64,000 nt of DNA from Takakia lepidozioides. Its lineage: Eukaryota > Streptophyta > Takakiopsida > Takakiales > Takakiaceae. Shown here piece by piece: positions 43,619-56,000 of the stretch. Position 1 is the first letter of the stretch; each line of letters opens with the position of its first letter. Under the pieces are notes generated by a model. It was given only the letters and a program-made list of their open reading frames with translations. It was not told the origin of the DNA and made no database searches. Position numbers and translations under genes: made by a program. The stretch is from NCBI GenBank assembly GCA_030704615.1, contig CM060732.1:76863053-76927052 (forward strand). The letters are read 5' to 3'.

Positions 43619-44118
43619 NNNNNNNNNNNNNNNNNNNNNNNNNNNNNNNNNNNNNNNNNNNNNNNNNNNNNNNNNNNNNNNNNNNNNNNNNNNNNNNNNN
43701 NNNNNNNNNNNNNNNNNNNNNNNNNNNNNNNNNNNNNNNNNNNNNNNNNNNNNNNNNNNNNNNNNNNNNNNNNNNNNNNNNNNNNNNNNNNNNNNNNNNN
43801 NNNNNNNNNNNNNNNNNNNNNNNNNNNNNNNNNNNNNNNNNNNNNNNNNNNNNNNNNNNNNNNNNNNNNNNNNNNNNNNNNNNNNNNNNNNNNNNNNNNN
43901 NNNNNNNNNNNNNNNNNNNNNNNNNNNNNNNNNNNNNNNNNNNNNNNNNNNNNNNNNNNNNNNNNNNNNNNNNNNNNNNNNNNNNNNNNNNNNNNNNNNN
44001 NNNNNNNNNNNNNNNNNNNNNNNNNNNNNNNNNNNNNNNNNNNNNNNNNNNNNNNNNNNNNNNNNNNNNNNNNNNNNNNNNNNNNNNNNNNNNNNNNNNN
44101 NNNNNNNNNNNNNNNNNN
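43619..44118. other. Assembly gap (500 N) between convergent elements
   Basis: Exactly 500 undetermined bases. On the left LTR-B (+) stops in the integrase C-terminus; on the right LTR-C (-) starts after RNase H. The missing material (LTR-B ORF3 and 3' LTR, LTR-C integrase, ORF3 and 3' LTR, and the MULE-2 remainder) far exceeds 500 bp, so the size is a placeholder or the join is wrong. Confidence 0.97.
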
Positions 44119-46390
44119 GCCACTGCCAATCTAACCATTCATCTGCACTCCTTCGCACCTCCATTATAAATAAACTCGCATCAGGTAATGATCGCCACTC
44201 TGTGGCGGCCTCTCCTGTTGTTATCGGGACAAATGATCTGCCACAAGATGCCAACCGGCCAGGCTTGTAAACAAATCAAACTCAAAACTCATGCAAGATT
44301 ATTAACCACCTCGCTATCTTCCACTTATCAAAGGTTTGTTACCAGATATATCAGAGCCTGGTGATCCACATAAAACATAAACTTTCTTCCCAATAGGTAC
44401 TGTCTGAATTTCTTGACTGCATAAATCATTGCCAGTGCTTCTCTTTCAGTTGTGCTATAGTTCCTTTCAGCACTGTTCATCAACCTGCTAGCATAGTACA
44501 CAGGTGAATTATATTTCTGTAACATTCTGGGCTAACACCGCTCCCACGCTTCTCCTGATGCATCGCAGTGAACATGAAAATACTACATGCCAGGAGGGTT
44601 AATCAGCACAGGGGTAGTTGTTACTGACAGTGTAAGTTCCTCAAACGCCTGTTGACATCAGCTGTCCAGGCAAAACACTGCATCTTTCTTCAAAAGCTTG
44701 CTCAATGGTGCCGCTATTTGTGCATACCTTTTGACAAATCTTCTGTATAACTGGTTTGCCCAAGGAATCTCCTTAGACTCTTAAAATTCACTGGTGGTGG
44801 AGAGGCTTTAATGGCCTCTGCTTCCTAGGATCCACAAGAAGTCCCTTCTTACACACAATGTTGTCCCAGAAGCACCCCTGAGTTCACACAGAAAGTACAC
44901 TTCTCTGGATTTAGGCCCAGACCTCTCATCCTGCATCTGGCCAGACATAACTCCAATTTATGCAAGTGCTCATTCTTAGAGCTGTACACACTGAAGTCAT
45001 CCAAGAACACTTGCATGAAATCATCCAGATACTCATGAAAAGATTCACTTATACTCTCTGAAAGGTTGCTGGTGCATTACAAAGTCCAAAGGACATGACT
45101 TTGTATGCATAAGCACCCCAGTCTGTGATGAAAGCTGTCTTTCCTTGATCTTCTTCTGCCACTGCACTTGATTATAACCACTGAAGCCATCCATGAATGA
45201 GTACATCTCATGGCCTGCCACAGTGTCCAATACTGCTTCTGTGAATGGCAAAGGGAAAGGATCTTCTTCGTACAAGCATTCAGCTTCTTGTAGGTTCACA
45301 CATACTCTAGTTTACCATTCTTCTTGGGAACTATAACAATGGGTGACAACCAAGTTGTATACTCTATGGGTATATAACTTAGCCTCAGCCACTTCTTAAT
45401 CTCTTCTCCAACCTTCTGTGCGTAGTTGGGGATTCATTCTGTACCTGCCTGCTTGATGGTACTGACCCTGGTTCCAGTTCAATCTTATGCTCAGACTTCA
45501 GGTGTATCCCTTTAGATCCTCATATCTCCAAGCAAATACATCTCTGTATTTGATGAACAAGCTTTTAGCTTCTTCAAAGAATTCGGGCTCCAAATCAGCT
45601 CCTACTTTCACCATCCTCGGTTCCTCTTTGTTCCCACATTCACTTCCCTCACCTTGCTCTCAGCTGTGATTGTCCAACCAGTCATCACTTCATCCTGTAA
45701 GCTCCAGTGGCTGGTTCCTCTAGGATTTCCATTTCTCCTTCTCTTTCTTCATAGAAATGGATGGGAACTGCTGGTTTCCTCTTCAGTTGGTGTTGCTTTG
45801 TCACTACACCATAGCAGATACCTCTTAAACAACTTAGGCTTTCCAGCCGCATCTCTGCAAACCTGCTCCACTCTGGGTGTGCAGCAAATAGGGTAGCTTC
45901 CTGCTCCTCATCAGTCCTCCTCTCCAGTCATACTCTCTGACTCCTCGAGGTCTTCTCGTAGCAGGTAATCTACTAGATTTCTTTGTGGTAATTTGTATCT
46001 CGTGTATCCCATTATGCACGGTTAGTAACTGAGAATTCCAGTCATGGAATACCCTGGCCTGTTTCAGCCACGGACGTCCCAATAATAAGGAGTAAGCCTC
46101 CATGACTTCATCCATCTTCAACACAGTTAGTGATCATAAAGATCATTTTTTGTATCTGTATCTTAACTCCTCTTATCATCCCAATGGCTGTACACTCCTT
46201 GATCTGCCATTGTTACTGTAAATGGGGCTGGTTTCATGTTACTTAGACCAAGCTTCTTTCTTAATTGGTCTGTCATGATATTTACTCGAGAGCCTCCATC
46301 TATCAGTACATCAGTTAGTTCTTGCTTCCAATTCTCAATTGGATTACTCGCATAGAATCATCAAAGTCCATGACTGTTCTCGCCCTTCCG
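44119..46390 (-). pseudogene. LTR-C protease-RT-RNase H remnant
   Basis: On the minus strand, fragments match LTR-B pol in order: protease (about 46390-46000), RT fingers and palm (45670-44990, including [14 protein letters not shown]), and RNase H (44525-44328, with [19 protein letters not shown]). Numerous single-base indels (for example near 45160, 45290, 45900, 46125) change frame, and there is no continuous FLDD-containing RT. Adjacent to the gap, the segment after RNase H (SADEWLDWQW) is also present. Confidence 0.85.
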
Positions 46391-48840
46391 GCTTCACATT
46401 ATAACTGGTCACCTTGCTGTTCAGGTCTGTGTTTCCTGTCTCATGGGCAATTTGATTGATTGCTTGATACAGCCTGTGTTACAATAAGGTGCCATAGCAA
46501 TAGCTGTCCAATGGTTTCTGCTTTGGTCTACATATTACTTCAGCCAAAGTCTCTTCATTACTTTGCATGCCTGCATCTTCTTTCTTCCTTTCATCCTCAC
46601 TCACTTCTTCTTCTCCATCATAATCAGAGGAATCTTCCACAGGAATATCAGTACTCTTTTGCATTTCCCTTATAGTATTTGCCACTTCCTGTGCAGTTCC
46701 TTCTCATCTTTCCAAGTCTCTTCATCTTCAGGCATATCACTGCCATCTTCATTTATCATCTTCCTCAGCTACTGAGGTATTAGTTTGGCTTTGCTTCTTG
46801 TTACTATCATTGTACTTACTTCTGGTACAACACATGGCCTAACCATGTGAGCTGCCACCACTGGGCCCTCATTCAAGGAGCTCTCATCTCATTCTGGTGT
46901 CTATCCAGAATGAACAGGCTGCCCTGCGATGTCCTGGCTGATTACAATAGTAACATAGCTCTTCACCATTGGGTCCTCGCCCTTGGTCTGTTCTTGGATT
47001 ATTTCTGTAATCCTGATTCCCGGGCTGGTAATTCCCCCTTGGATTACCCTGATAGTTGCCTCTGGAATTCCTTGGTAAATCCCTCTTGAATTACCTCTCC
47101 CTTCCATGCCATTGTTATAACCACCAGACCTACCATAGTGGTCCTGATCATTGTTTCTTCTTGGCTGGGGCTGCACCTGATGCACCCTTACTTGCCTAGG
47201 TTCTCTTGCAGCTGTCCTTCTGTTGTAGTAACAATTCTCAGTAGAATGGTTATCCATTTTACAGATAGTACAGTGTTCTCCTTCATGTGGCATTCTGTGG
47301 TGGTATGGCCTTCATTCTGGCACTTTGCACACCATACACCCTTCCTCCAATGTGTTTGCAGCCTCTGTGGCATACTTCTTCAAGATTTCTTCCAATTTTT
47401 TCATAGTTATCCCTCTTCAACTTCTCCTTTCTCTTACTCTTCCTTTTTAGTTCTTGCTCTTCTTCTTCATCTGACTCATCCTCAGAGTCCTCATCATCCC
47501 TTTTCTCTCTCCTGAGCATCCCAATTGCTCAATTCTGTTTGCAGTTTCAAATGCCTCCTCCACTGTATTATGGGGGTAACATATCCACTTTCTTTTGCAA
47601 CTCTGGTCTTAGTCCACTCACAAACCAAGTCTTCTGTAAACCGGGTGCTGGTACTGCAGCCAGCTTTTTCATCATCAATTCCATCTTTTCCATATACTCC
47701 TCAACAGTTTCATGCTTCTTTTGCTTTAACTGTTTGTAAACTTCCATACACTTCATCCTCAGTTTTACTTGTCCTGAACCTATTTCGAAATGCTGTATTC
47801 AAGCCATTCCAGGTTAGGAAATGATTATCAGGGAATCTTGCATACCATTCACTTGCTTTCTTGATAAGTGAACAAGGAAACAATCTCATCTTGGCATCAT
47901 CGCCATTCTCATTGTTCACTATACACATGTGCTCAATTGGCTAATGTGTACATCGGATCCCCTTTTCCTGAATATATTGGAAAGGTGGTTTTGCCCGTGT
48001 TGGTTGTAACGCCATCTGTGGCCCTACCTTCTGCCCACTGACAGGTGCTGGCACCCTTGCTGGTGCTGGTCCTTCTGGACCTGTTGTTTGTGGTGGGTCT
48101 TCCACCAAGTGGTGGCCCTTGAGCACTCCTGCTCTGGCCCCACGATATTCACAGTATTCCCAGCTTCAGTTGCACTACTTCCCACACTCCCTGTCCCCCC
48201 AGAGCCAGATCCAGGCCGCCCGCCTGATCCCCCTGAGCCGACACCTTCGTTGGCCTGTGATCCAAGTGCTCCACTTGATCCAGGTCCAACGGGTTGGGAT
48301 GTCCTGGTTGTAGTCTCAACCTCAGCTGTTGGGTCTACTTCTTCATACTCTTCCTCTTCCAATTTCTTCTCTCTGTTTTCATCCTCCAAGTTCTGTCCTT
48401 GGGTCTTCTTCACTCATGTAACTCAACTGCAATGGTGTTGGAGAGTCTGAACTCTCCGTTGGCTCTCCACATCCTCTCCTCCTTCTTCACCTTCCGCTCA
48501 GAAACTGGAGTTCCTGCTTTTGGTGTTCCATGCCAACTCTTATCAAATATTTCTGTCAAATCTTTTATCCAGGGATGTACCTCAGATCTTTCACCTCGTG
48601 ATTGATCTTCTTCTCCGTACCAATTCCCTTAATCTTTCTTGCAAAGAAACAGAAGGAGTGGCATCCAACTCTAGTTCTTCCGGTATGGGTGATGTACTCT
48701 TTGATCTTAATGGTGTGAGAGGTCCAGATGATTCCCCTATGTCTATTCCTCTCTCCCAAGATATGGATAATTAGCTTTCAGATAGCTTTCTTTTTTGTTG
48801 AATATCTCTGGGTCTAGCTTCTCTTTCATCACTCATGTCC
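46391..48840 (-). pseudogene. LTR-C gag remnant
   Basis: Minus-strand pieces match LTR-B gag: N-terminus (48830-48430), Gly/Ser-rich segment (48413-48024), gag core (47928-47568), Lys-rich stretch and zinc knuckles (47519-47180), the RGN segment with third knuckle (47293-46901), and the acidic linker (46685-46479). Frameshifts separate nearly every block. Confidence 0.85.
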
Positions 48841-48858
48841 CATGTCTTTCATTTCTTT

Positions 48859-49427
48859 TTAATGTGGCAATAACAAAAACTCTCTCCTGTAATATCTCTC
48901 GTATATGCCTGGGTTTCTTTCAAGCTTCAATGCACCCTTGGCTATACTTGAAGTCTCCGTTACCATATAACCATATGGAAAACAAGTCTGAAAGGCTGTT
49001 TTGGTGTGAGTTTGATCCACAAAATATCCTTTGGAATCCAATTCTTTACCAGTACAAGCTCTTCATGCATATGAGTATAAACATTCACCTTTCTTTCTCC
49101 CAGCCTTGAAAACTCTACTCGCTTAATGGATAGCAATGCTATCACATAAACCAATGTTGGTAACCAACGTGCTCTTCCTCTACAGGCTACCTGATAAATC
49201 TTTATCACTCCTTTCTCCAGACCCCATTCCGGATCAGCATCATGCACTCGTTTAAGAATATTTTCTTTACAACCGTCTGGCAATTCCAAGAACCTTTGAA
49301 AGAATCGTTTGGACAATCTTTCTTCTTTCGTTCCACAGGGAATTTGATTCACTTCAAATTCTTAATGGTCCAACCACCATGATCCCACCAGATGCCTGTC
49401 ACATCTGGTTGTTCATGACTCAGTTTT
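48859..49427 (-). pseudogene. LTR-C ORF0 remnant
   Basis: Matches ORF0 of LTR-B on the minus strand in two main pieces (49352-48960 and 49041-48859), with frameshifts near 49110 (GAGTTTTCAAGGCTGGG) and 49010. The LTR-proximal start is also shifted. Confidence 0.75.
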
Positions 49428-49445
49428 TCCCCAGTATGGTCGCCA
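49428..49445 (-). promoter_or_regulatory. Primer-binding-like site of LTR-C
   Basis: The minus strand reads TGGCGACCATACTGGGGA, identical to LTR-A and LTR-B. Two bases separate it from the LTR end at 49448. Confidence 0.6.
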
Positions 49446-49447
49446 AA

Positions 49448-50454
49448 TGTCGCGCGGCTTTACTCACCCATCCCTTCGCTATCGAGCGGAAACTCCAAGA
49501 TAGAAGAGTTGGAAATCTCTAAGTACTCAGCCCGCTCAGAACAATCAGTCATGACCTACAGCTAGTGTATCATGGGGGTGTTTCCTATTTGTTTCCCTTT
49601 TCGCATTCATGTTAGCTACCTTACCATTGATAATTAAGTATCAGTTTGCTTCATCAATCTATCGGATTCCATCAACTCATCCATTCATTCCACAGCTTCA
49701 CTCAGATCTCTCTACACGGTGTGATTGTATCGTATAAGTATCAGATTATGATTTATCAGGTATCAGGCCGAAGCCATTGTGTCTCTAATCTGCTCTACAA
49801 ATCACTACAGCTTTGCATATAAACAAGCATCTACTAATCATCTCTCCTCCTCCATCTTTGCTTCCATTCTTGCTCTCCGCCCGATCCCCTCTCATGCATA
49901 ACCAAGAACTCCTCCCCCTCAAGTGCTTCCAATCCCCTTCTCTCAGTCCTTGCTTCCCCCTTTATCTTCCTACCCGTGGCTCTAACCGTTTCCCTCAAAA
50001 CCGTCGTCCGTGAACTAACATGTTCCATTTGCAGGTGTTGTTTCCCCACAGTCATTCCCTGTCCTACTCTCCGTTCCCTATGGTCGTGACAGCTGTATCA
50101 AGCTGTGACTGGCTGTGTGAAACTGTGATGGGCTGTGACTGGCTGTGCGACTGTGTTTGGATGGGGCTATGACTGGCTGTGTGGGTGTGTCGGCTGTGAC
50201 GGGCTGTGTTGGCTGTGATGGCTGTGTCGGGCTGTGACGAGTTGTGCTGACTGTGTTTGGCTGTGTCGAGCTGTGACTGGCTGTGTGGCTGTGTCGGCTG
50301 TGACGGGCTGTGTTGGACTGTGACGGACTGTGTAACCCCCCTTACAGTGCGCTGCTGTCACCCCTAAGGCTCCTGTTGGTCTTAGTCTGTGCAAAAATTA
50401 AGGGTACCCTACAGATCCCGTATAAGTGTCTAAGTCCCAGACAGTCCTCTAACA
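49448..50454 (-). repeat. LTR-C 5' LTR (1007 bp)
   Basis: Termini match LTR-B: on the minus strand it starts TGTTAGAGGACTG at 50454 and ends CGCGCGACA at 49448. It contains the minisatellite at 50085-50335 (CTGTGACTGGCTGTGTG-type on the plus strand). The outer flank is GTGGGCGATG. Confidence 0.9.
50085..50335 (-). repeat. CACAGCC-type minisatellite in LTR-C
   Basis: Read on the minus strand this is the same irregular CACAGCC/GTCACAGCC repeat as in the other LTRs, with its own copy-number pattern. Confidence 0.88.
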
Positions 50455-52039
50455 GTGGGCGATGTGGATAGGGTCATCATTGGGTACTACAACTATGGGT
50501 GGGAAGTGCCGAGTAGGGCGAGTAGGTCTGTTTCGTCATTACATGAATGCCAGTGTGCGAACGGACTTTGAGTATATGGACTGGGTGGCTGATGGCAATG
50601 GCCCTCTGGACAATAGCGGAAATAAGGTTGCGGTCGGGGTGGTGATGATGGGCAGAGGGGAGAGAATGTGGTTACGGATGAAGAAGAGGTAAGGGCTGTG
50701 TGTGAAGATGTAATATGGGGGTGGGGGGGGAAGTGTCGAGTAAAGAGAGAGCATCGTGAATGGCCATGAGTTCAGCCCTGAGGATGGTGGTAGGTCCAGG
50801 GAGCCTGAGGGCAACGCCTTGACCGGTGTTGGCGTGATAATACCGTACCCTGCATTAGGTTTGGTGAGGGATCCGGGTGTGTTGTAGTGTGAGTTGGCCG
50901 GTGGGTATTTGGGGATGGTGTTTTGTTGATATATGCGGGGATTGGAGGGGGAGGCGTTGTTGGCGCGACATATGGAGGGCGTGGTATCGCAATGTTCCAA
51001 ACTTTGTTTGTTCTAATCTGGGGCAGTGTGGCGGGTGCGTGGGTGTGAGGGAGGGCAGTTGGGCGATGGATGGTGGCCTTTAATTTATGGGTTTTTGTTA
51101 GTTATTGTTCTAGTTGACGGAAGAAATGTGTCGGTGTTGTGCTGAATGAAGGGGGTTTGACGTGTAGTATCAGGGTAAGGGTGGGCTCTTTCCGTTTGAG
51201 GTATTTGGGGAGAGGAGGGGTGTGAATATATTTAAGTTGGTTTGGGTCAATTGTGGCGAGTAAGTTAACCCTTCTAGGAGTCGTAGGAGAGGGTGAGAGG
51301 TGCTCGGTGTGATTTGGTGTGTGAGGATGAGGATTATGGATGAAGAAGGAGAGGAGTGCGCAGCAAATTTTTGCCCATTGAAGAGCTTCGTAAGCAAGAG
51401 GGCCAGGGGGGTGGGCAAGGCCCTGACCTTCCCAAGTGTGCTGGGTGGCAGTACCTGTGGCTCCAAAGATACTCTGTGGTTTGTGGGCTAGAAAATGTGT
51501 GATGTCATTGGGCATGCATGTCAGTGGGTTGGAGTAGTAGTATGAGTGAGGTAAGCTGGAATGTATTGATAATTAAGGTGAGAATATCTTGGGGTATGTA
51601 TGGTGTGCACATGTTGTTTCCAATCTAGTGAGGGACCGGGGTTTCTTGGGGGGAGTGTCTTGAGGTAGCGGTCAACCAACAATATAATTCGGTAGCAAAG
51701 TCTGTTTCGGGGTTGTAGTGATTGGGAGATGAGCTTGCAGCAGAGTATTTCTCCAACAACCATGTAATCGTGCAGTAGGAATGGTCCAATGATGCGGCCA
51801 TGTTGCGCGTCGATATTGGAGAGGCGGGGGCCCATGCGGATGAGGGGTTGATCATGTTGACACTTTGTCAGGATTACATGCAGTTATGCAGATGTGTACG
51901 TTGGAAGCATAGATGGGTTGGTGTATGTATCTGTTATTTGTAGGTTGGGTGGGGTGGCGTGTGTTGTGGGTGCTGGTTAGAAATTGGTGTTAGTATTTTT
52001 GTGGAAGGTGGTGAGTAGGGCAAGATTGTATTCGGGGTC
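50455..52039 (-). mobile_element. LINE fragment with degenerate RNase H domain
   Basis: The minus strand carries RNase H blocks: AGYGIITPTP, then in a shifted frame LPGPTTILRAELMAIHDALS (near 50810-50750), then YYIFTHS (the usual D of TDS is H) and IRNHILSPLPI. Further upstream (51855-51100) are short, Pro/His-rich frames that may be the RT thumb region, with frames changing repeatedly. No endonuclease or RT catalytic YADD is in this piece, so it is a decayed 3' part. It is C-rich on the minus strand and lies between LTR-C and LTR-D. Confidence 0.6.
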
Positions 52040-52991
52040 TGTCGCGCGGCTTTTACTCACCCATCCCTTCGCTATTCGAGGCGGAAACTCCAAATTGAAG
52101 AGTTGGAAATCTCTAAGTACTCAGCCCGCGCAGAACAATCAGTCATGACCTACAGCTAGTGTATCATGGGGGTGTTTCCTATTGTTTTCCCTTTTGGTAT
52201 TCATGTTAACTATTTACCATTGATAATTAAGTATCAGTTTGCTTTATCAATCTATTGGATTCCATCAACTCATCCATTCATCCCACAGCTTCACTCAGAT
52301 CTCTCTACACAGTGTGATTGTATCGTAAAGTATCCGATTATGATTTATCAGGTATCAGGCCGAAGCCATTGTGACTCTAATCTTCTCTACAATATCATTA
52401 CAGCCTTGCATATATCAAGCATCTACTCATCATCTCTCTATCTTCACTTCCGTTCTCCCTCTCTGCCCGATCCCTCTCCTCTATCACCAAGAAGTCCTCC
52501 TCCGAATGATGTCCCTCAATTCCCCGTTTCTCCCTTTATCTTCCTATCCGCGGTTCTAACCGTTTCCCTCACTAACCGTCGTCTGTGAACTAACATGTTC
52601 CCTTCGCAGGTGTTGTTCCCCACAATCGTTCCCTGTCCTACTCTTCGTTCCCTATGATCGTGACAGCTGTGTCAAGCTGTGACTGGCTGTGTGAAAATGT
52701 GAGGGATGTGGTGTGGACTGGCTGTGTGGCTGTGCCGGGCTGTGTCGGCTGTGTGTGTCTGCTGTGACGACTGTGACAGGCTGTGTTGGCTGTGTTGGCT
52801 GTGACGACTGTGACGGGCTGTGTTGGCTGTGTCGGCTGTGACGACTGTGACGACTATGACGGGCTGTGTAACCCCCCTCTACAGTGCGCTGCTGTCACCC
52901 CTAAGGCTCCTGTTGGTCTCAGTCTGTGCAAAAATTAAGGGTACCCTACAGATCCCGTATAAGTGTCTAAGTCCCCGACAGTCCTCTAACA
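52040..52991 (-). repeat. LTR-D 3' LTR (952 bp)
   Basis: The minus strand starts TGTTAGAGGACTG at 52991, directly after the polypurine tract, and ends GCCGCGCGACA at 52040. The CACAGCC-type minisatellite is at about 52665-52870. The outer flank on the plus strand is TTCGGGGTC. Confidence 0.92.
52665..52870 (-). repeat. CACAGCC-type minisatellite in LTR-D
   Basis: Same repeat family as in the other LTRs, shortest of the four tracts, and rich in GTCGTCACAG variants on the minus strand. Confidence 0.85.
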
Positions 52992-53010
52992 TTACCCCTT
53001 CCCCTCAAAA
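52992..53010 (-). promoter_or_regulatory. Polypurine tract of LTR-D
   Basis: The minus strand reads TTTTTGAGGGGAAGGGGTAA up to the LTR start at 52991. The purine run GAGGGGAAGGGG is the expected plus-strand primer for reverse transcription and fixes this LTR as the 3' one. Confidence 0.8.
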
Positions 53011-53027
53011 AGCCGTGTCCTCACGGT

Positions 53028-56000
53028 TTACTGATTTCGACTAGCAAACCTTTGTGAGTGAGCACCTTCTTGACGTTGAGAGTTTCGTGGCGGACTGTGT
53101 GTACGAGCCCGAGGTCTGTCTCTGGTTGACGGAGATGGTTGATCACTACCTGGATAAGTGAGGCCCTCTGGAGGCTGATATCGAGGTAACCTTTCTGGCA
53201 TAGGAGATCCCCTTCGCTTCTTCTCTGCCATCTGAATTGCATAGTCTTCTCCCATGTCAAAAGAATTCGGTGAAGAAACAGTTGTATCAGAATCCTCATC
53301 GCCTCTCAGGTGTTTTAATTTTCGAACTTTTTGTGGAATCATCTGGGGCATACAATGCTGTCCTACCATGTCTGGAAGTTTGTATTTACAACTTGGTGTG
53401 TAACCGCTGAACAGCAAAATTGGTGTAGACACTGAGCTCCTTGTCTGTCCAGGTGAGTGGGGTACCAATTACTGATGCAGCGTGCAAGTATTCCATGCCA
53501 CATGTCCCTTATAGAAAATGTCATCAATGCCGAATTTATGTGTTGACAAATGGTTCCAGGCCGCTTGAAACCATGAACGAATTTGAGAATCCTTTTGCAT
53601 CATAACTTTTGGGTCATATAGGTACATATGAGGTGGCAACCAAAGGTAATACCCAATGATCTCCACTGGAATAACTCAGAAAGCGTGTTTGCATCTTTTG
53701 TTGCTCAATGTGTAACGTACCAGAAAACAAGCAGCGTAGTATAACCCGCACCCCATGACAATACTTGCTATCTCCTTGGTCTTGGTATAAATGAGTCCAT
53801 GTACAACCTGGAAAGCAATCAATTCCCTCAACATGGTACCTGCCTCGTGCCAGTATTGTGCAAAGTGATGATCTTCAATATGTCGATTGTTTGGAAGAAC
53901 TTTAGTCCTAGTTGCCACTGGCAGCCAAATACGCATGATTTGGTAGTAATGTGCGAATGACTGCGGAGGACTAAATTCTTTCCAAGCCAAATCCAACATG
54001 ATGGGAATTGGTTGAAGGGCATAATCATAGCCCTACTGTACTCCCTGGCAGCTGGAGTTTTAGGTGGGTTAAAAGCGGCATTGCCCCATACCTCCTGTGG
54101 TGGCTGTGGTGTGGTTGTAGTAACCACAGGTTCAGCTACTGGTACAGTGACTGTTGTGGTGGTGGTGGGTACTGGCTCTTGTATCATTGGCATCTCCTGC
54201 ACCTCCTGTGAAGACTGAAAAGCCAAAGTTCTGGCTTGTAAATAAGAAGCCATTAGCTGTTCCTGAGGGATATAGACTCTTTGGTCGATGTTTGAAGTGA
54301 GGTCTTCCACTTGAGTCTGCAGTCCGTCTACATCCTCTTGTAACTCTGCTATCCTACTATAGACATTGTCTATAGTAGTTGTGGCAATGTTCTGCACCTG
54401 CAGCCTGAGCTCATTCATCTCGCTTTGGGTGAGCTTCCGTGGTGCTTTGCCCTCTACTGGCCCTTGTGCTAACCAGACCTGCATAAGGCTGTTATCCACC
54501 AAGTTGCTTGTGGTTCCCCTGAGAGTTTGCTCCTCTCTTAGCTTGTACAATTCCAACTGCTGTTGTAAAGCCTCCATGCGCTTCGCCTGAGGTTCAACCA
54601 ATTGCGCATAAGCAGCAAGTAGATTATTGGCTTCCTTCCAAGCCTTGTTATTGACCGCGATTTCATTTTTATTGGCCATGATGGTTTGTTGCAACTCCAC
54701 GATGTGCTTCTCTTGATCAGCTTCAATCTGCCTGTATTGCTTGAAAGTATCTTCATTGCGACAGATTGTATTCTTCATATCGACAATGAGCTTCATTTGC
54801 TCAACATTCTCTTCTTCTGCCTTCGTACATTTTTCCGCTTGACTGTTTATTTCTTTTGTAGATTGGTCAAGCATAGTTGTGAATGTAGCACATTGTATTG
54901 CCATCCTGTTATGCACTGTCTGCAACTCCGTATGTAGTGCATTCAGTTCTTGCAACTTGCTTTCATGCTGCACCTGCATTTGGTATAGCTGTTGCTTATG
55001 TGCTTCGTGCAACTGGTCTTGCGCGAGGCCTGCCTCAATCAATTGTTGCTTGGCCAATTGCAAAGCCATTTCTGTATTCCCAAGTCCTGCTTCATCTTGA
55101 GAGTGACCTCTTCATCGACCTTGTTTGCACACTCAGTGGCAAGTCGAGCCTCAAACTCCTTCCTGAGTTCCTCTTTCAAGGCTGTCAATTGGGTAATTGG
55201 AACATGGGATTTGACATAAGTCCCCAACAAATTAAGTGTCCTGCCTATGGAACTCATCAACATTGCCTGTTGAGGGTCATCATGGTGAGGTTGGCTGTTC
55301 CTCCTGATCTTCAACAGTTTGATGTCTCACTAACCATTCAGGCCATTGTCCCACCGGATTTTCTTCCTGAACTACTTCATCTATCACCGGTGCTACAGTG
55401 TCATGACCTTCCGCCTGTGGTACCTCCGACACAGGTGTGTGTATTATATGCACCTCAGGATTTCCCTTGGGCAACTGTTGCACCTCTGGGATTCTGTCTC
55501 CTTGACCAGACCAGAATATTCATAGAGAAGGTCCCCCTTCTCTATTTCTGCCACTATCTGTTCTGTAGTTGGAATATCTAACCCTTCACTTTCCAAATCA
55601 ATTATTTCTGGTTGAGCTGCATGGATAACTTGTGACCTTGTGACAAGTCGTTCAGGTGGCTGTGATGGTTGTGATGCAGAAGTAACTTCCTCCTCCCTCT
55701 CTGAAGGTCCTGCTTCCAGTAATAGCATTTCTCTGTGCTGCTGTGCCCCTTCCTGGCCATGAGCTTGGGAAACATTATCATGCGGAATCCGTGAAGCCAG
55801 TGGATTCCCCACCACAGTCTTTCCCCGTCTCTGCCTCTTAGTCTCGGGTTGCCCTGCTAGTCCACCCTCACTGTGTGAAGAGCCTTGCTCTTCCATTGCA
55901 GTTGTTTCTGGCTCAAACACTCCCATTTCCTTTCTTTCTTGCGCATTAAGTATGCCAGAATCAAGGATTATTTGAGCAATGATTGGGCCAGACACTATGA

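Larger units (their letters stand above)
44119..50454 (-). mobile_element. LTR-C: decayed minus-strand Ty3/gypsy copy
   Basis: The 5' LTR is at 50454-49448, followed leftward by the primer-binding-like site, ORF0, gag, protease, RT and part of RNase H, ending at the gap. Every ORF is broken by several indels, more than in LTR-A or LTR-B. Integrase, ORF3 and the 3' LTR are not visible. Confidence 0.9.
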
